Assembly (NCBI RefSeq): GCF_026151205.1
Contig: NC_087082.1
Coordinates: forward strand, 7,137,908-7,201,907
DNA length: 64,000 nucleotides
Direction of reading: 5' to 3'
DNA from: Bolinopsis microptera
Taxonomy: Eukaryota > Ctenophora > Tentaculata > Lobata > Bolinopsidae
Shown here: in pieces, positions 38,977 to 48,773 of the stretch
Layout: every line of letters starts with the position of its first letter
Numbering within the stretch: the first letter of the stretch is position 1
Translations under genes and position numbers: made by a program
The notes under the pieces: generated by a model
What the model saw: the letters and a program-made list of their open reading frames with translations, nothing else
Databases searched by the model: none
What the model was told of the DNA's origin: nothing

Positions 38977-39783
38977 CCTTACTCGGGATTATTATGACCG
39001 GGATAAAGTGGCGGGTTTAGGGTAATTTCGCCATATTTTTCCCGAACCACATTTTCACCGGTCGTTAATAAACCCGCCGACTCAGCTTTTAGGGTTCCCA
39101 AGGGGTATGGGTGCTCATATTTTAATCGTTGTCTTATATTCACTAAAGAAGACTATTGGGACACTTGTTGTAGGTTTTTCGACTTCATTTGGCTAAAATT
39201 GCAAAGAATTCACCTTTTTGCCCAATTCTTGTCATTTATCCTTATTGTCAAAGTTGATTTAAATCGGCCAATTTTTAATTTCTTCATTTTGTCGCACCTT
39301 TAGCTGACAAAATGAAGGTACTCCTAAGAGCGGCATATGATTACGAGTTCCAGGCTCAGAAAAGGGGGGATGATGAAAGGGATGATCCAGATGAAGATAA
39401 AGAAGATGATTACAACTTATTGGAAGACTAAACAGCTCTCCCTTTATCTTAATATCGATCTGGTTGTTACGCTTCTAATGTTAAAAATTATTTTCTATCT
39501 AGTTTGATTAACCACGAGTCATTATTTCTGTCTACTTTCAACAATTATTGATAATTCGACTTGCTTCACAAGTGTGAGCAATGCGAAAATTTCTAAACTT
39601 GCCTATCTCTAATAAGGAAATTTACATCTGAGACAAAATTTTTGAATCTAAAATTGAAAGGTTGGACACCGGTAAAATGGCGACCGGGAAAATGTGGTGG
39701 GTTTTGAGCAATTTCGCCATATTTTTCCCGAACCATATTTTAACCGGTCGTTAATAAACCCGTCGTAATAATCCCGAGTAAGG
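38977..39783 (+). mobile_element. Tc1/mariner-like TA-flanked element with residual ORF
   Basis: Inverted ends CCTTACTCGGGATTATTA on both sides are bounded by TA (38975-38976 and 39784-39785), the hallmark target duplication of Tc1/mariner-type elements. About 90 bp of subterminal sequence (AATTTCGCCATATTTTTCCC...CGGTCGTTAATAAACCCG) is repeated in direct orientation near both ends. Inside, 39312-39431 is a 39-codon frame starting MKVLLRAAYDYEF with a very acidic tail, possibly the C-terminal remnant of a transposase. The element lies upstream of the syntaxin gene. Confidence 0.6.
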
Positions 39784-40172
39784 TAATCTAATTTTGCTCT
39801 TCAATAGAATTGTTTTTCGATGACGCAGTTCATTTTCATTTTCGAGAGAAGTAACCAAGAAGAAGATCAAGACAGTTTAAATTCTGGAGAATCAAGATAA
39901 CAAAATCTTTCATCTTTGAGTCAATATATAAAAAATCGTTAACAAAACAAATCATAACAAAATCATTAACTATAGTTTTGGAAACAAACCTTGGCACTAT
40001 CATCAATGCAGAACTGAAACTATCGCATGGATGCAAACATTATTGACAAAATGTACAATCGGAAAATTAAATCATGAAAGAACATTTGAAATTAGTAAGA
40101 ACAACAAATACTTAGTATTTCTTAGCAAATTTAAAGAATGAAGATATTTTAATGAATTAAACAACTCTCCAT

Positions 40173-41243
40173 TCAAATCTCCAAATCCTGTGTCACGTCT
40201 AGAAAGACATTGTACGACTCACGATTACAGTTTCCATCAGCCGTGAACACATACTTGTGATATGTGCCATCAAAACAAAGCGCTATCACCGCATTTCTCA
40301 CAGCAGTGCCTGGCGTACAGCCAGGTGGCGCAAACACGCAGATACACGGGCACTCAGAACGCAGCGCAAAGGAAGTCATACCCCACTGGGAACCAGCGTA
40401 GCGCCCCAGATACCCAACATTCGCAACAGTTAACCTCTTGTTCAACTCGGGATTCTTGATAGCAAAAATGTGAACTGTGCCCTTATCACTGCTAGCGCAG
40501 AGATAAGAACTGTCCTCGTTAAAAGTAATGCTCTGAACAGTAGCGGTATCAGTTCCGCGCCTCAACTCAATGACAAGTAGCCTGGTTTTCAGATCGAACA
40601 CGCGTATCAGTGTCCCTTTACCACTTGCAGTTGCTGCCAGTCCTCCGCTGTGATTGATTGCAATACATTGTAAGTCTGTTCTGTGAGCGTTTATAGTAGG
40701 AGGAGTAGAAGTAGCACCAACTGCAGCCCCCGCAGTGGACACGTCAAATAGCTGTAGACTGCCAGCGCGCGTGCCAGGGAATATCATCAGAGAGTTACTG
40801 AGACTAGGACAAAGTTGGCACAGCCCGCGCGCATTGCTGCGTGTCTCTATTGTTTGCAAGTGTTTGGGGTCGTCAGGAAAACTGAATACATAAATCTTGT
40901 TGGTCAGCACAACTATCAGCTTATCTCGTCTCATCTTCACAGCTCTAATCAGTGAATCAAACGAGAACTCTAAAATAAATGTCTTTTCCCTATCGTCCCA
41001 TATCCGGACCATTTTAGCGCTGAATTTACTCTGATAACCACCACCAACTAGTGCTATAAAGTTACTGCGGTGCAACATTTCAACAATCCGCACTGACCCA
41101 AAATCTTCAAATGAACCCTGAGTCAGCTCTGCTAGCGGCTCTAAGTTGTAAACTCTGTAGCCTGTCTCCATGGCAACCGCGAAACATGTGTTTGTTTGGT
41201 TGAAGGTGATGTTCTGTATTGACTTAGCTGTGACATTTGACAT
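40173..41243 (-). CDS. WDR45: WIPI4 / WDR45 autophagy PROPPIN
   Basis: One uninterrupted 356-aa frame, the size of human WIPI4. It is a seven-bladed beta-propeller with the phosphoinositide-binding motif as LRRGTD (residues about 230-235), the WIPI4-type variant of FRRG. Diagnostic strings are VEMLHRSNFIALVGGG near residue 55, CPSLSNSLMIFPG, NAHRTDLQCIAINHSGG, TLIRVFDLKTR and YLCASSDKGTVHIFAIKN. PROPPINs bind PI3P/PI(3,5)P2; WIPI4 works with ATG2 at the growing phagophore. The coding region has no intron, unlike most neighbours, so an old retroposition or intron loss is possible. An acceptor-like CATCTTCTTTAG ends 3 nt before the ATG. Confidence 0.96.
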   Translation of the reverse strand: MSNVTAKSIQNITFNQTNTCFAVAMETGYRVYNLEPLAELTQGSFEDFGSVRIVEMLHRSNFIALVGGGYQSKFSAKMVRIWDDREKTFILEFSFDSLIRAVKMRRDKLIVVLTNKIYVFSFPDDPKHLQTIETRSNARGLCQLCPSLSNSLMIFPGTRAGSLQLFDVSTAGAAVGATSTPPTINAHRTDLQCIAINHSGGLAATASGKGTLIRVFDLKTRLLVIELRRGTDTATVQSITFNEDSSYLCASSDKGTVHIFAIKNPELNKRLTVANVGYLGRYAGSQWGMTSFALRSECPCICVFAPPGCTPGTAVRNAVIALCFDGTYHKYVFTADGNCNRESYNVFLDVTQDLEI

Positions 41244-41545
41244 AGCCTAAAGAAGATGACTTCAGTTATAAAGTGATAGAAAAAGTTTGAAAAGTTTGAA
41301 AAACCCAATATTGTTTGAACATTTAAACTTCAATATCTCAAAATAATTACAATAATTATATACCCGCTATCTAACTGTTAGTTAGATTGATAAAACACAA
41401 AATTTGGTGTAGTATAAAATTCGGATAGAATAAATTAATCAATAAATATTACATAATAAATGCTACTTAAAAATGCCAGTTTCTTCTAACTGTATCTGTT
41501 AAACTAACTTAATAAGATTCATAACAACTTCAGGTGTTGTAATTA

Positions 41546-44346
41546 TTATCCCGGCTCAAACATTTCAACTACAACAGGATCATCATCCTCGCAATAATTA
41601 AAATCCCAAGTATAATAATTCTCCAAATGAGCTCTGAACTTGTCCCCTCGGGTTCTCAGCTCACCACTGACCCCCTCCTCTTCCCTCAGCCCCTCGAACA
41701 ACAGCTTCAGTGTGGTAACCAGGAAGTTGTTACGAGACACAATGTCCACAAAGAAGTCACTTGGTGTCTCCTTTAGGTGATAGTGCAGGGTTCTGATGAA
41801 TGCCTTGTAGAAGTTTGGGCGCTCAGAGAGACTTTGTTGGGCGCGACAGATTGTGTCCACGAGACGTTTCCATTGGTCGAAGGCAGAGTACACGTGACCT
41901 AGCAGGAATACTATGAAGGACACCTGAAGTTCTCCTAATAATTCTTCTTCTGAACCGGAATGTTCGATTAGACCTGCAGTAAAGCTTTTTGAAACAGCTT
42001 GTTATTCAGTAGACTATCGTAGTTTCAAATTGTTATCAAAATGGTGTTTTATTGTATGATATATTTTCAGCCATCTCTTTTAACAGAGATATAAGAGGCT
42101 AGGTACCCACAGAAAAAAAATGTAATGTATGTATTGCATACGTTACACTCTGCAAATATTGTTTATCTATAGCAAAATGATAACAATAATCAATCAGCTA
42201 AGTAGTACACCACTACTCAAGATAACTACAGAACTAATAGAACTGTATAATTGATATCAACCAATCATTGCTAAGTATTCATGTTAGTAACTAACTGTTA
42301 AGTGACGAAGTAGTATCCATGTAGAACTGTGTAAGCTGGGCTGCACTAAATCCAGCTGTAGCACTCTTTCTATCAACCTTACTGAACCTTAACAAGATAC
42401 AATATTACAAGAAACTTGGCAAAGAAGCTCAAAGTTACTAACTAGTTACTTAAAACTATTGTACAATGAATATACTGCGGTACAAAAGTCATTAAAAAGC
42501 AAATATTAGTTTAAGAGCCCCTTGCGCTCAGGTTTATAATATATAATGTAATGTGCATGTAACAAAGAGTTACATATTAAGTTACATACTTCTTTACAAT
42601 ATTTAAACTGCCAAAATATTCCTAAGAACACATAAATTAAAAGTTTGTACCTCATGATCTGTGAATCATCCTGTATAAAATTAGCATCCAGTTTATCCTC
42701 CACCGAGGTAGCACGTGCAACATCCTGCGCGGCGTCCGGATTGGTAAGCAGGGGCGTGGCAGCTTGTATCAGTTTACATTGGGGCTGCACACGTGTTACT
42801 GTTGTCGAGGTCACGTGGGTTGTTAGACTGCACCATCTGATACAATAACATTAATACATGTGTTATCTTACTTGGTTACTATGGTTACTATAGTTACTAT
42901 AGTTACTATGGTTACTATAGTTACTATGGTTACTATAGTTACTATGGTTACTATAGTTACTATGGTTACTATGGTTGTGAGGCACCCGCTCTACCTTAAA
43001 ATTGACGACATGGAGGGTACGTCCACCTTGACGGCTAACGTCTATAAACTGCACATTGTCATTAAAGCTCTTACAGTATGCTGTACAGTGTACACAGTAT
43101 AACATACAGCCCCCGTGTTTAAGTGCTTTATTGAATGGATTCTTGTGATGGACACACTTAATGTGAGTAATATACCATATTTCCATAAAAAATATAATGG
43201 AGGTCCACCTTAACGTCTAATACATGTTAAAATATGTCTAACATGGTCAGCTGTTAAGAATATAATTCTATAAGTATTAGGTTAAGTGTAAACCAAGGAC
43301 CCTTAAAGATAACAAACCTCTGATAGTGCTGGTAAGGATATGGAGCTAACATTGTATCAATACATTTGGGTAATGACGTCACACCACGTGTTATGACGTC
43401 ACACCACGTGTTATGACGTCACACCACGTGTTATAACGTCACACCACGTGTTATGACGCCACACCACGTGTTATGACGTCACACAAGGACCCTTAAAGAT
43501 AACGAACCTCTGATAGTGCTGGTAAGGATATAATGGAGCTAACATTGTATCAATACATTTGGGTAATGACGTCACACCACGTGTTATGACGTCACATCAT
43601 GTGTTATGACGTCACACCACGTGTTATGACGTCACACAAGGACCCTTAAAGATAACGAACCTCTGATAGTGCTGGTAAGGATATGGAGCTAACATTGTAT
43701 CAATACATTTGGGTTGGTACTGGGTATCACTATCTAGTATTGTCTCTTGTAGAGTGTCGTATCTTTTAACCACGATCTGAATTAAAAATAATTTAGTATT
43801 ACTACAGAACATTATGTAGGACAATGCACACAGTTTACCTCTGGAAGACGATTTGGAACCTACCTCTTTCTCTTTAAAACAGTGAAAGAATCCCGTTCTA
43901 GGAGCCACAGTCCCCTCCTTACTGACAGCACTGTAGAATATGAAGTGTAGGCCTGGTGGTATCATCTTGAGGCCCCTGAACTTGGGTCCTATTGACCAGC
44001 TAGCGTAGTCCACCCCAAACTCTGTACCTGTTGTTATATGTTGTAGTCTTACAGTGGAATCACACGTATTCTCTGGGATTATTTAAAATATAGTATTTAC
44101 AGTAGAAAATTGGCCACTTAGAAATGTAAAATGTAGGTTCTTGCTATTAAGTTAACTACAATAACAATATCGGAATTTTCCAGAACAGTCGTTATCTCAA
44201 GAAGTATATCACGTGATAAGACAGATTAGGAAATGTTAACTGCCAGTACCTTGAGGCATATCATCAACAATAAGGAATGCTCCATGTTTATACAGCTCGT
44301 CTATTTTATCTTTGTCTAGGTTGAAGAGGGGTTGTTTTGTAGTCAT
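41546..44346 (-). CDS. AAR2: AAR2 splicing factor homologue
   Basis: Six exons on the minus strand with fully matching phases: 44346-44250, 44027-43864, 43776-43661, 42836-42651, 42387-42296, 41973-41546; 360 aa. N-terminal domain landmarks: [56 protein letters not shown]. The small exon 5 encodes [19 protein letters not shown], matching the family linker. C-terminal domain landmarks: [44 protein letters not shown]2 holds the U5 snRNP protein PRPF8 during assembly, before BRR2 replaces it. Intron 3 contains two partial copies of the exon 3 end with its donor, plus CRE/E-box minisatellites. The exon 3 donor is GTTCGT. Confidence 0.94.
42870..42977. repeat. GGTTACTATAGTTACTAT minisatellite
   Basis: About 12 copies of a 9-bp unit (GTTACTATA or GTTACTATG) in AAR2 intron 3, just upstream (in gene orientation) of exon 4. 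Confidence 0.93.
43295..43714 (-). repeat. Triplicated AAR2 exon 3 end with splice donor
   Basis: Three copies of a roughly 77-bp block at 43295-43371, 43485-43564 and 43638-43714. The rightmost is the real 3' part of exon 3 ([10 protein letters not shown]) with its donor. The other two lie in intron 3 and repeat the coding segment and the GTTCGT/GTTTGT donor, but lack an acceptor. The second copy has a 3-bp insertion. They are separated by CRE/E-box 20-mers. Confidence 0.88.
43372..43637. repeat. CRE + E-box 20-bp minisatellite, two blocks
   Basis: Unit GTTATGACGTCACACCACGT: the palindrome TGACGTCA (CRE) and the palindrome CACGTG overlap unit boundaries. About six copies at 43372-43484 and four at 43565-43637, interleaved with the exon 3 copies. 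The same unit occurs twice at 9855-9895. Confidence 0.9.
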
Positions 44347-45915
44347 TTTATCAGCCTCAGATCTCTTATCTATAGTGAATTATAGTGATTAGTGAATTAT
44401 AGTGAACTAAAAAGCCCGTGGTAACAGGGATGAAGCTAATAGTGTTCTTTCGAAAGAAAGTTTTAATCGCATCAAAAAAATATTCATCCCAACAGAAGAT
44501 ACAGCCGATTTAAATGTGAGACACTTTAAATTACCACACAACCGATCAAAATGCCGTTTCAAAAATCTTTGCACGTGCACGTGCGCATTACAACACCGTT
44601 GCTATGCAACCTTTTGGTTTTTACCTAACTTCCTATTTCTCATATAATTTGCACGTGGGCGGTCGTACATACAGAAATAATCTTTCGAATTATAATAGTG
44701 AATTATACCCATTATAGTGAATCAACTTTATTAGGGTAAAATGAAATAGCAGATAAAACGATCAGACAATTTTTCATATTTTTTTCAAAATCGTACAACG
44801 TTTAAATTTCAATAATGAAGTTTGACTAAAATGATATTGGATATTTAATTATGGACAATGAACTACAAAGTAAATTTTGGAATATAGATTCTTCTGATAT
44901 GAAATATACAATTGCAATGTACAATCACTTCTATTATTTATATGTAAAACTTCAAAACAGCGTGCAAAACAATCACAAATTTAGTTAACTAAAACTGATT
45001 ATATTATACTGTGTTAAGACGAAATTAATCGTCATTAGCGCAACGTTAACAGCCCAGTGACATAAAGTGAGGAATCTAAGAATCTAATTCCTAGCCATAT
45101 TAATTTCCATAGCCACGCCGACTAATTTTTGTCAACAAAATTATTAAATCAACTTTAAATAGTCGGTCTCGGTTGTTACACACTGTAACGCCGCGCACTG
45201 TACTTTAATTCTATATTTATCCGAGAAGATGTTCGATTCGAGCGCAAATGCCAGATTCCCAGCAGATTCCTAGTTCTTGCGCTTAACTTGCGCGTTACCA
45301 AATAATCCAAGATATCCCTGTCAGGATCCAAGATTTTCCTACTACCAGTATGGTAGTATGGACTGTTTGGTAGTATGGTAGTATGGTAGTTGCAGGAACG
45401 CGCGAATATCTATATGTAAATATTACAATAGCGTACATGGAATCGTAGCTTAGTTGGATAATCCGTCAGGACTACACTAGCAGATCGCGAGTTCGAGCCC
45501 CGGAAAGGAATTCTTTCACAATCTTTTGGCAATTATGAATAACTATACTAATGAATTAATAACTATACTAATGAATAACTAAACCTCTGTAATATAACTA
45601 GCAAAGTAAAATGAAATCGTTATCCGGCCGCGGAGCGGCCGAAAAATTTATGGTAGTCGTTTTAAAAATATATGGTAGCCGTTTTTTCTTTCCAGACTGG
45701 ATTCCTAGTCCCTTTTTAAATTTATGTCACTGGGGTTAACAGTTTAGTAGTACAGTCAAATAATTTATTACCAAAATTAAATTATGTTTAAACAACAATC
45801 ATGCAATATATTTGATAAACTTATGTCTCAACAGTCAACCCCTATCAAACATGCAAGTTAAACCACAGCATGCTCCTATGATGAAAACAAACTTAATTTT
45901 ACTCTGATCTGTAAT
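44347..45915. other. Intergenic region between AAR2 and SFT2D
   Basis: Contains three CACGTG motifs near the AAR2 5' side (44570-44655), an X-box-like GTTGCTATGCAAC (44597), short GTAGTATG repeats near 45350-45390 and a tRNA-like segment at 45443-45515. A GC-rich palindrome GGCCGCGGAGCGGCC lies near 45625. No protein-coding frame was recognised. Confidence 0.5.
45443..45515 (+). pseudogene. tRNA-like segment (degenerate tRNA or SINE head)
   Basis: TAGCTTAGTTGG matches the internal polymerase III A box exactly, and AGTTCGAGCCC about 40 nt later matches the B box. Acceptor-stem pairing (GAAT with ATTC) is only partial and the T-stem pairs poorly. A tRNA pseudogene or tRNA-derived SINE is more likely than a working tRNA. 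No CCA-proximal poly-T terminator is clear. Confidence 0.4.
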
Positions 45916-46740
45916 CTATATAGGCAAGGTACTTTGAGCCTTCTTCAGCACAGCTCTAGAAAATAACTTAGTAAAGAACTTAAGTCCAGTGACACCTCCA
46001 GGTACATAACTAAACACGTACCACATAAGAGCGACAAACTGGGCAGCAGCACACAGAACAGTCAATACAGTGCTCTTCATAACCATAGCAGTGTAGATAG
46101 TAAGGAAGAGGGTAGAGAAGTAGGAGACAGTGAAAGGTAGTCTGTTTCTCTTGAGCAGGTGGGTCAAGGTGGTTCCAGGGGCCCCACAACATTGAGAAAC
46201 TACCCAGAGTAAACACACTTCCTAGAGAGAATAACAGGACGTATTTTCTAGCTTTTATCAGGATGAAGGGGATGTAGATAATGGAGAGTCCGAAACAAAG
46301 CCACCCCCCTAGCAGGAATGCCATGAAACCCATGAGGCGCTGTTGCTTTGTCATGGCTGGCATCCACGGGTCCTCCTGGACCGCATTGTTCCAAACATTA
46401 GGTATCCAGGAGTTGTAGCCTGATCCCCCTTCGTTTGACATGGTGGCAGAGGAAGAGGGTTCAGGTTCAAGGGGGAGTAATTCTACTGTGTCAGGATCTT
46501 GAGGGAGAGTAAGATATGAGGGATATTTAAAATATTCTATTTAAAACGAGTCTTTAAAACAAGGGGAATATCAGCTGTTTTACAATACAATGTTAATATT
46601 GAAGCGGCGTTTGTAACAGCCCGCGCTTGTTTTAGCGTTGTTCCTACCTATTGAACCTATTGTTGTATTGTACCTAACTTACCTTGCTCTTGATTTTTGA
46701 TGAAAAGAGAAGTAAACTTCTTAAGCTCAGCAGCAGCCAT
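45916..46740 (-). CDS. SFT2D: SFT2 domain protein (SFT2D family), one apparent frame break
   Basis: Two exons: 46740-46683 (MAAAELKKFTSLFIKNQEQ) and 46497-45916. The family's four membrane segments are present: MGFMAFLLGGWLCFGLSIIY, YVLLFSLGSVFTLGSFSML, VSYFSTLFLTIYTAMVMK and TVLTVLCAAAQFVALMWYVF. The conserved SYVPGG follows the last segment. The family homology switches frame after GPWNHL (about 46170-46180): exon 2 is one base too long for a single frame. The likely cause is a one-base insertion or a sequencing/assembly error. Read across the break, the product would be about 212 aa, with a longer hydrophilic N-terminus than SFT2D1/2, so SFT2D3-like is possible. SFT2 proteins act in Golgi/endosome transport vesicle fusion. 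Confidence 0.85.
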
Positions 46741-47202
46741 CACATTCTCTACATTCCAATCAGTTCATTATCTCTACCTATAGGATAACTGATAAAGATA
46801 ATTTGAAATTTAAAGTTTATCTTGGTCTAGGTAATTAACTTAGTCTAGGTAATTGACTTCAGAAATCAGTTTCATTAATGTAGTTCACAAGAATGTAATA
46901 AATGAGTCGCGGATCTTGAATATTTCGTAGTTCTGATAATTCGTAGTTCCGACAAGAAAATGGACGGAAATAAGAGCCGTGGTTATTTAAGGTATCACTA
47001 AAGAACTGATAGTAATACAGCAATTGTAATGTCAGCCGTATAATTTAACTTACAATAGCAAATTTAACAGCAAATTCAAATAAAATACACTTTATTGACA
47101 AAATATTAGGCACTTAAGAAACTTCAATCGGATTTAATCCTAACAAAATAATAATATTAATCCTGATATAAATTCTATCTACCAGCCATTACTGTGTTCC
47201 GT
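46741..47202. other. Intergenic gap SFT2D-ERI2
   Basis: About 460 bp, AT-rich; holds the 3' end of ERI2 and the 5' region of SFT2D. The direct repeat TTAACTTAGTCTAGGTAATTGACTT-like (GTCTAGGTAATT twice near 46830) is the only structure seen. Confidence 0.5.
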
Positions 47203-48186
47203 TTAGTACCTGATCCCCCTGTGTTCCGTGTGAGTTTTATTGAGTTGAATTACAACACTTTCCCAAGAGTAAAAGTTACAAGACTTGCTCTTACAAGTAA
47301 AATAATATCTACCGTGATGCGGCCCCCCATTCAGTATCTGTTTCCTAGTAGACGCTGTTCCACACTTACAAAGAGGAGGAGTTATAGTGGTTTTAAAAGG
47401 ACAGGGAGGTTTAGTGATAACTGTGTTCGGTTTAGAGATGGTAGCAGGTTTCACTGACATCACCTGTTTACCCTGGATTGTTTTAGTTACTCTGAAACAG
47501 TGACCATCACAGATCATCTTAAAAACAAGCCTAGCTGTGTTCTTTGCATCATCAATACCGGAGTGTTCCCTCCCAACAAACATCATCCCTCTCTCCTCCA
47601 GAGCTCCATTTAATCCCTGAGGTTTAGATTTATAGTACTTCCTGTACACCAAGCGTAAGTCAATCCAGGCGTTAAAGTGGGAAGCACGGAACACTGACTT
47701 CCTCTTACACTCGTAGAGTAGTTGTGTTCCTAGATCCCAGTCACTCCATGTGACAAACGTAGCGTGATGTTTACCTGGTTGCTCGGTAGTGGAGTTTATA
47801 AGGATGTTTCTAGCAGCACACACTGACTTTACCCAGTCACTGAACAGTTTCATGACAGCGGGAAGTGGATCTGATTGGCTGACAGTTTCTTGTGATATTC
47901 CTGTTAGATTTCTACAGAAGTCAGAGAGAGTAGTGCTCTCCACAGGCATCACGTACTGGTGGAATGTGTCCTCTACTTTACCGGTGTTACAATCTAACAG
48001 TACAGCTGGAAACTCTATGATCTCCCCGGGGGATGGTTGGTTTTGTTTGTCTTTCCAGCATGTTGCCTCGAAGTCTAGCACTATGAGGTACTGGAATAGC
48101 TGAGTTCGTTTTCTGGGGTGGTGTTGCCGCTGGAGGAGAGGGTTGGAGACGAGACCTAGAGACTTTGCTAACGCTTTCGTCGCCAT
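47203..48186 (-). CDS. ERI2: ERI2-like DEDDh 3'-5' exonuclease with GRF zinc finger
   Basis: Single 327-aa frame. The N-terminus MATKALAKSLGL matches ERI2. The exonuclease core (residues about 30-235) shows exo I LIVLDFEATCW (D, E), IIEFPAVLLD, exo II TWSDWDLG (D) and exo III GREHSGIDDAKNT (H, D), completing DEDDh. A C-terminal GRF-type zinc finger (PPLCKCGTASTRKQ, GPHHGRYYFTCKSKSC, FYSWE) occupies about 265-310. Human ERI2 has the same order but a long insert between domains, so this is a compact version. It degrades the 3' ends of RNA; exact substrates are unknown. There is no intron in the coding region. The start agrees with the family N-terminus. Confidence 0.95.
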   Translation of the reverse strand: MATKALAKSLGLVSNPLLQRQHHPRKRTQLFQYLIVLDFEATCWKDKQNQPSPGEIIEFPAVLLDCNTGKVEDTFHQYVMPVESTTLSDFCRNLTGISQETVSQSDPLPAVMKLFSDWVKSVCAARNILINSTTEQPGKHHATFVTWSDWDLGTQLLYECKRKSVFRASHFNAWIDLRLVYRKYYKSKPQGLNGALEERGMMFVGREHSGIDDAKNTARLVFKMICDGHCFRVTKTIQGKQVMSVKPATISKPNTVITKPPCPFKTTITPPLCKCGTASTRKQILNGGPHHGRYYFTCKSKSCNFYSWESVVIQLNKTHTEHRGIRY

Positions 48187-48773
48187 CTTGCTCCTTTTTA
48201 TATATTTAACACACTTCGTTACATTATTTTGTAGGTATTTGAAACTGAGGACTGGAGAGAAAGTACAACCTCTGTGGTATCTTTTAAAGTGTAAGATTGA
48301 AGGTAACTAAAATGTAAATTTGGGTATTTGAGGATATTTGATTATAATATTGATCGTATAATATCGAATCCTTATTATCACAATTTGAGTTTTAAGTTTG
48401 AAGATACATTATTAAATCAAGGAAACAAATTATTCTGACATTCGGGCAAGGTGAATAAAATAAGAAGTTTGCAATGACAGGTACATAATTCGGTTAAATA
48501 AACCTATATATTGCATAAATAAGATAGAAAAGTACTAGGGCGAAAGATCGAGTCAAGTTTAAAGCAATGTTTACTTCTCATATAGTATTTCACAGAGACG
48601 TTCAGTATATTGTATGATGTCATTTGGATCATGAAAATCAAAACTTGTAGGCCATGGCGAAGCTTTTACTTTCATCTTAATTTCCTGAATAATCAGCAAC
48701 GTCTCTGAATTATAATTGACTCGGCTAGATTGTCCTGCTCATCAAATTAAATTAAAAGTAGATAACTCTATCT
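48187..48773. other. Intergenic gap ERI2-SF3B6
   Basis: About 590 bp, AT-rich; nothing coding recognised. It contains the 3' untranslated region of SF3B6 and the ERI2 promoter side. Confidence 0.5.

Noticed and set aside
42860..43186. Frames encoding (VTIVTM)n or (SNHSNY)n
   Set aside because: Translation of the 9-bp GTTACTATA minisatellite in AAR2 intron 3.
45443..45515. Functional tRNA gene
   Set aside because: A and B boxes are good but the acceptor and T stems pair poorly; kept only as a tRNA-like pseudogene or SINE head.
47194..48103. Plus-strand frames opposite ERI2
   Set aside because: Antisense shadows of the conserved exonuclease coding sequence.
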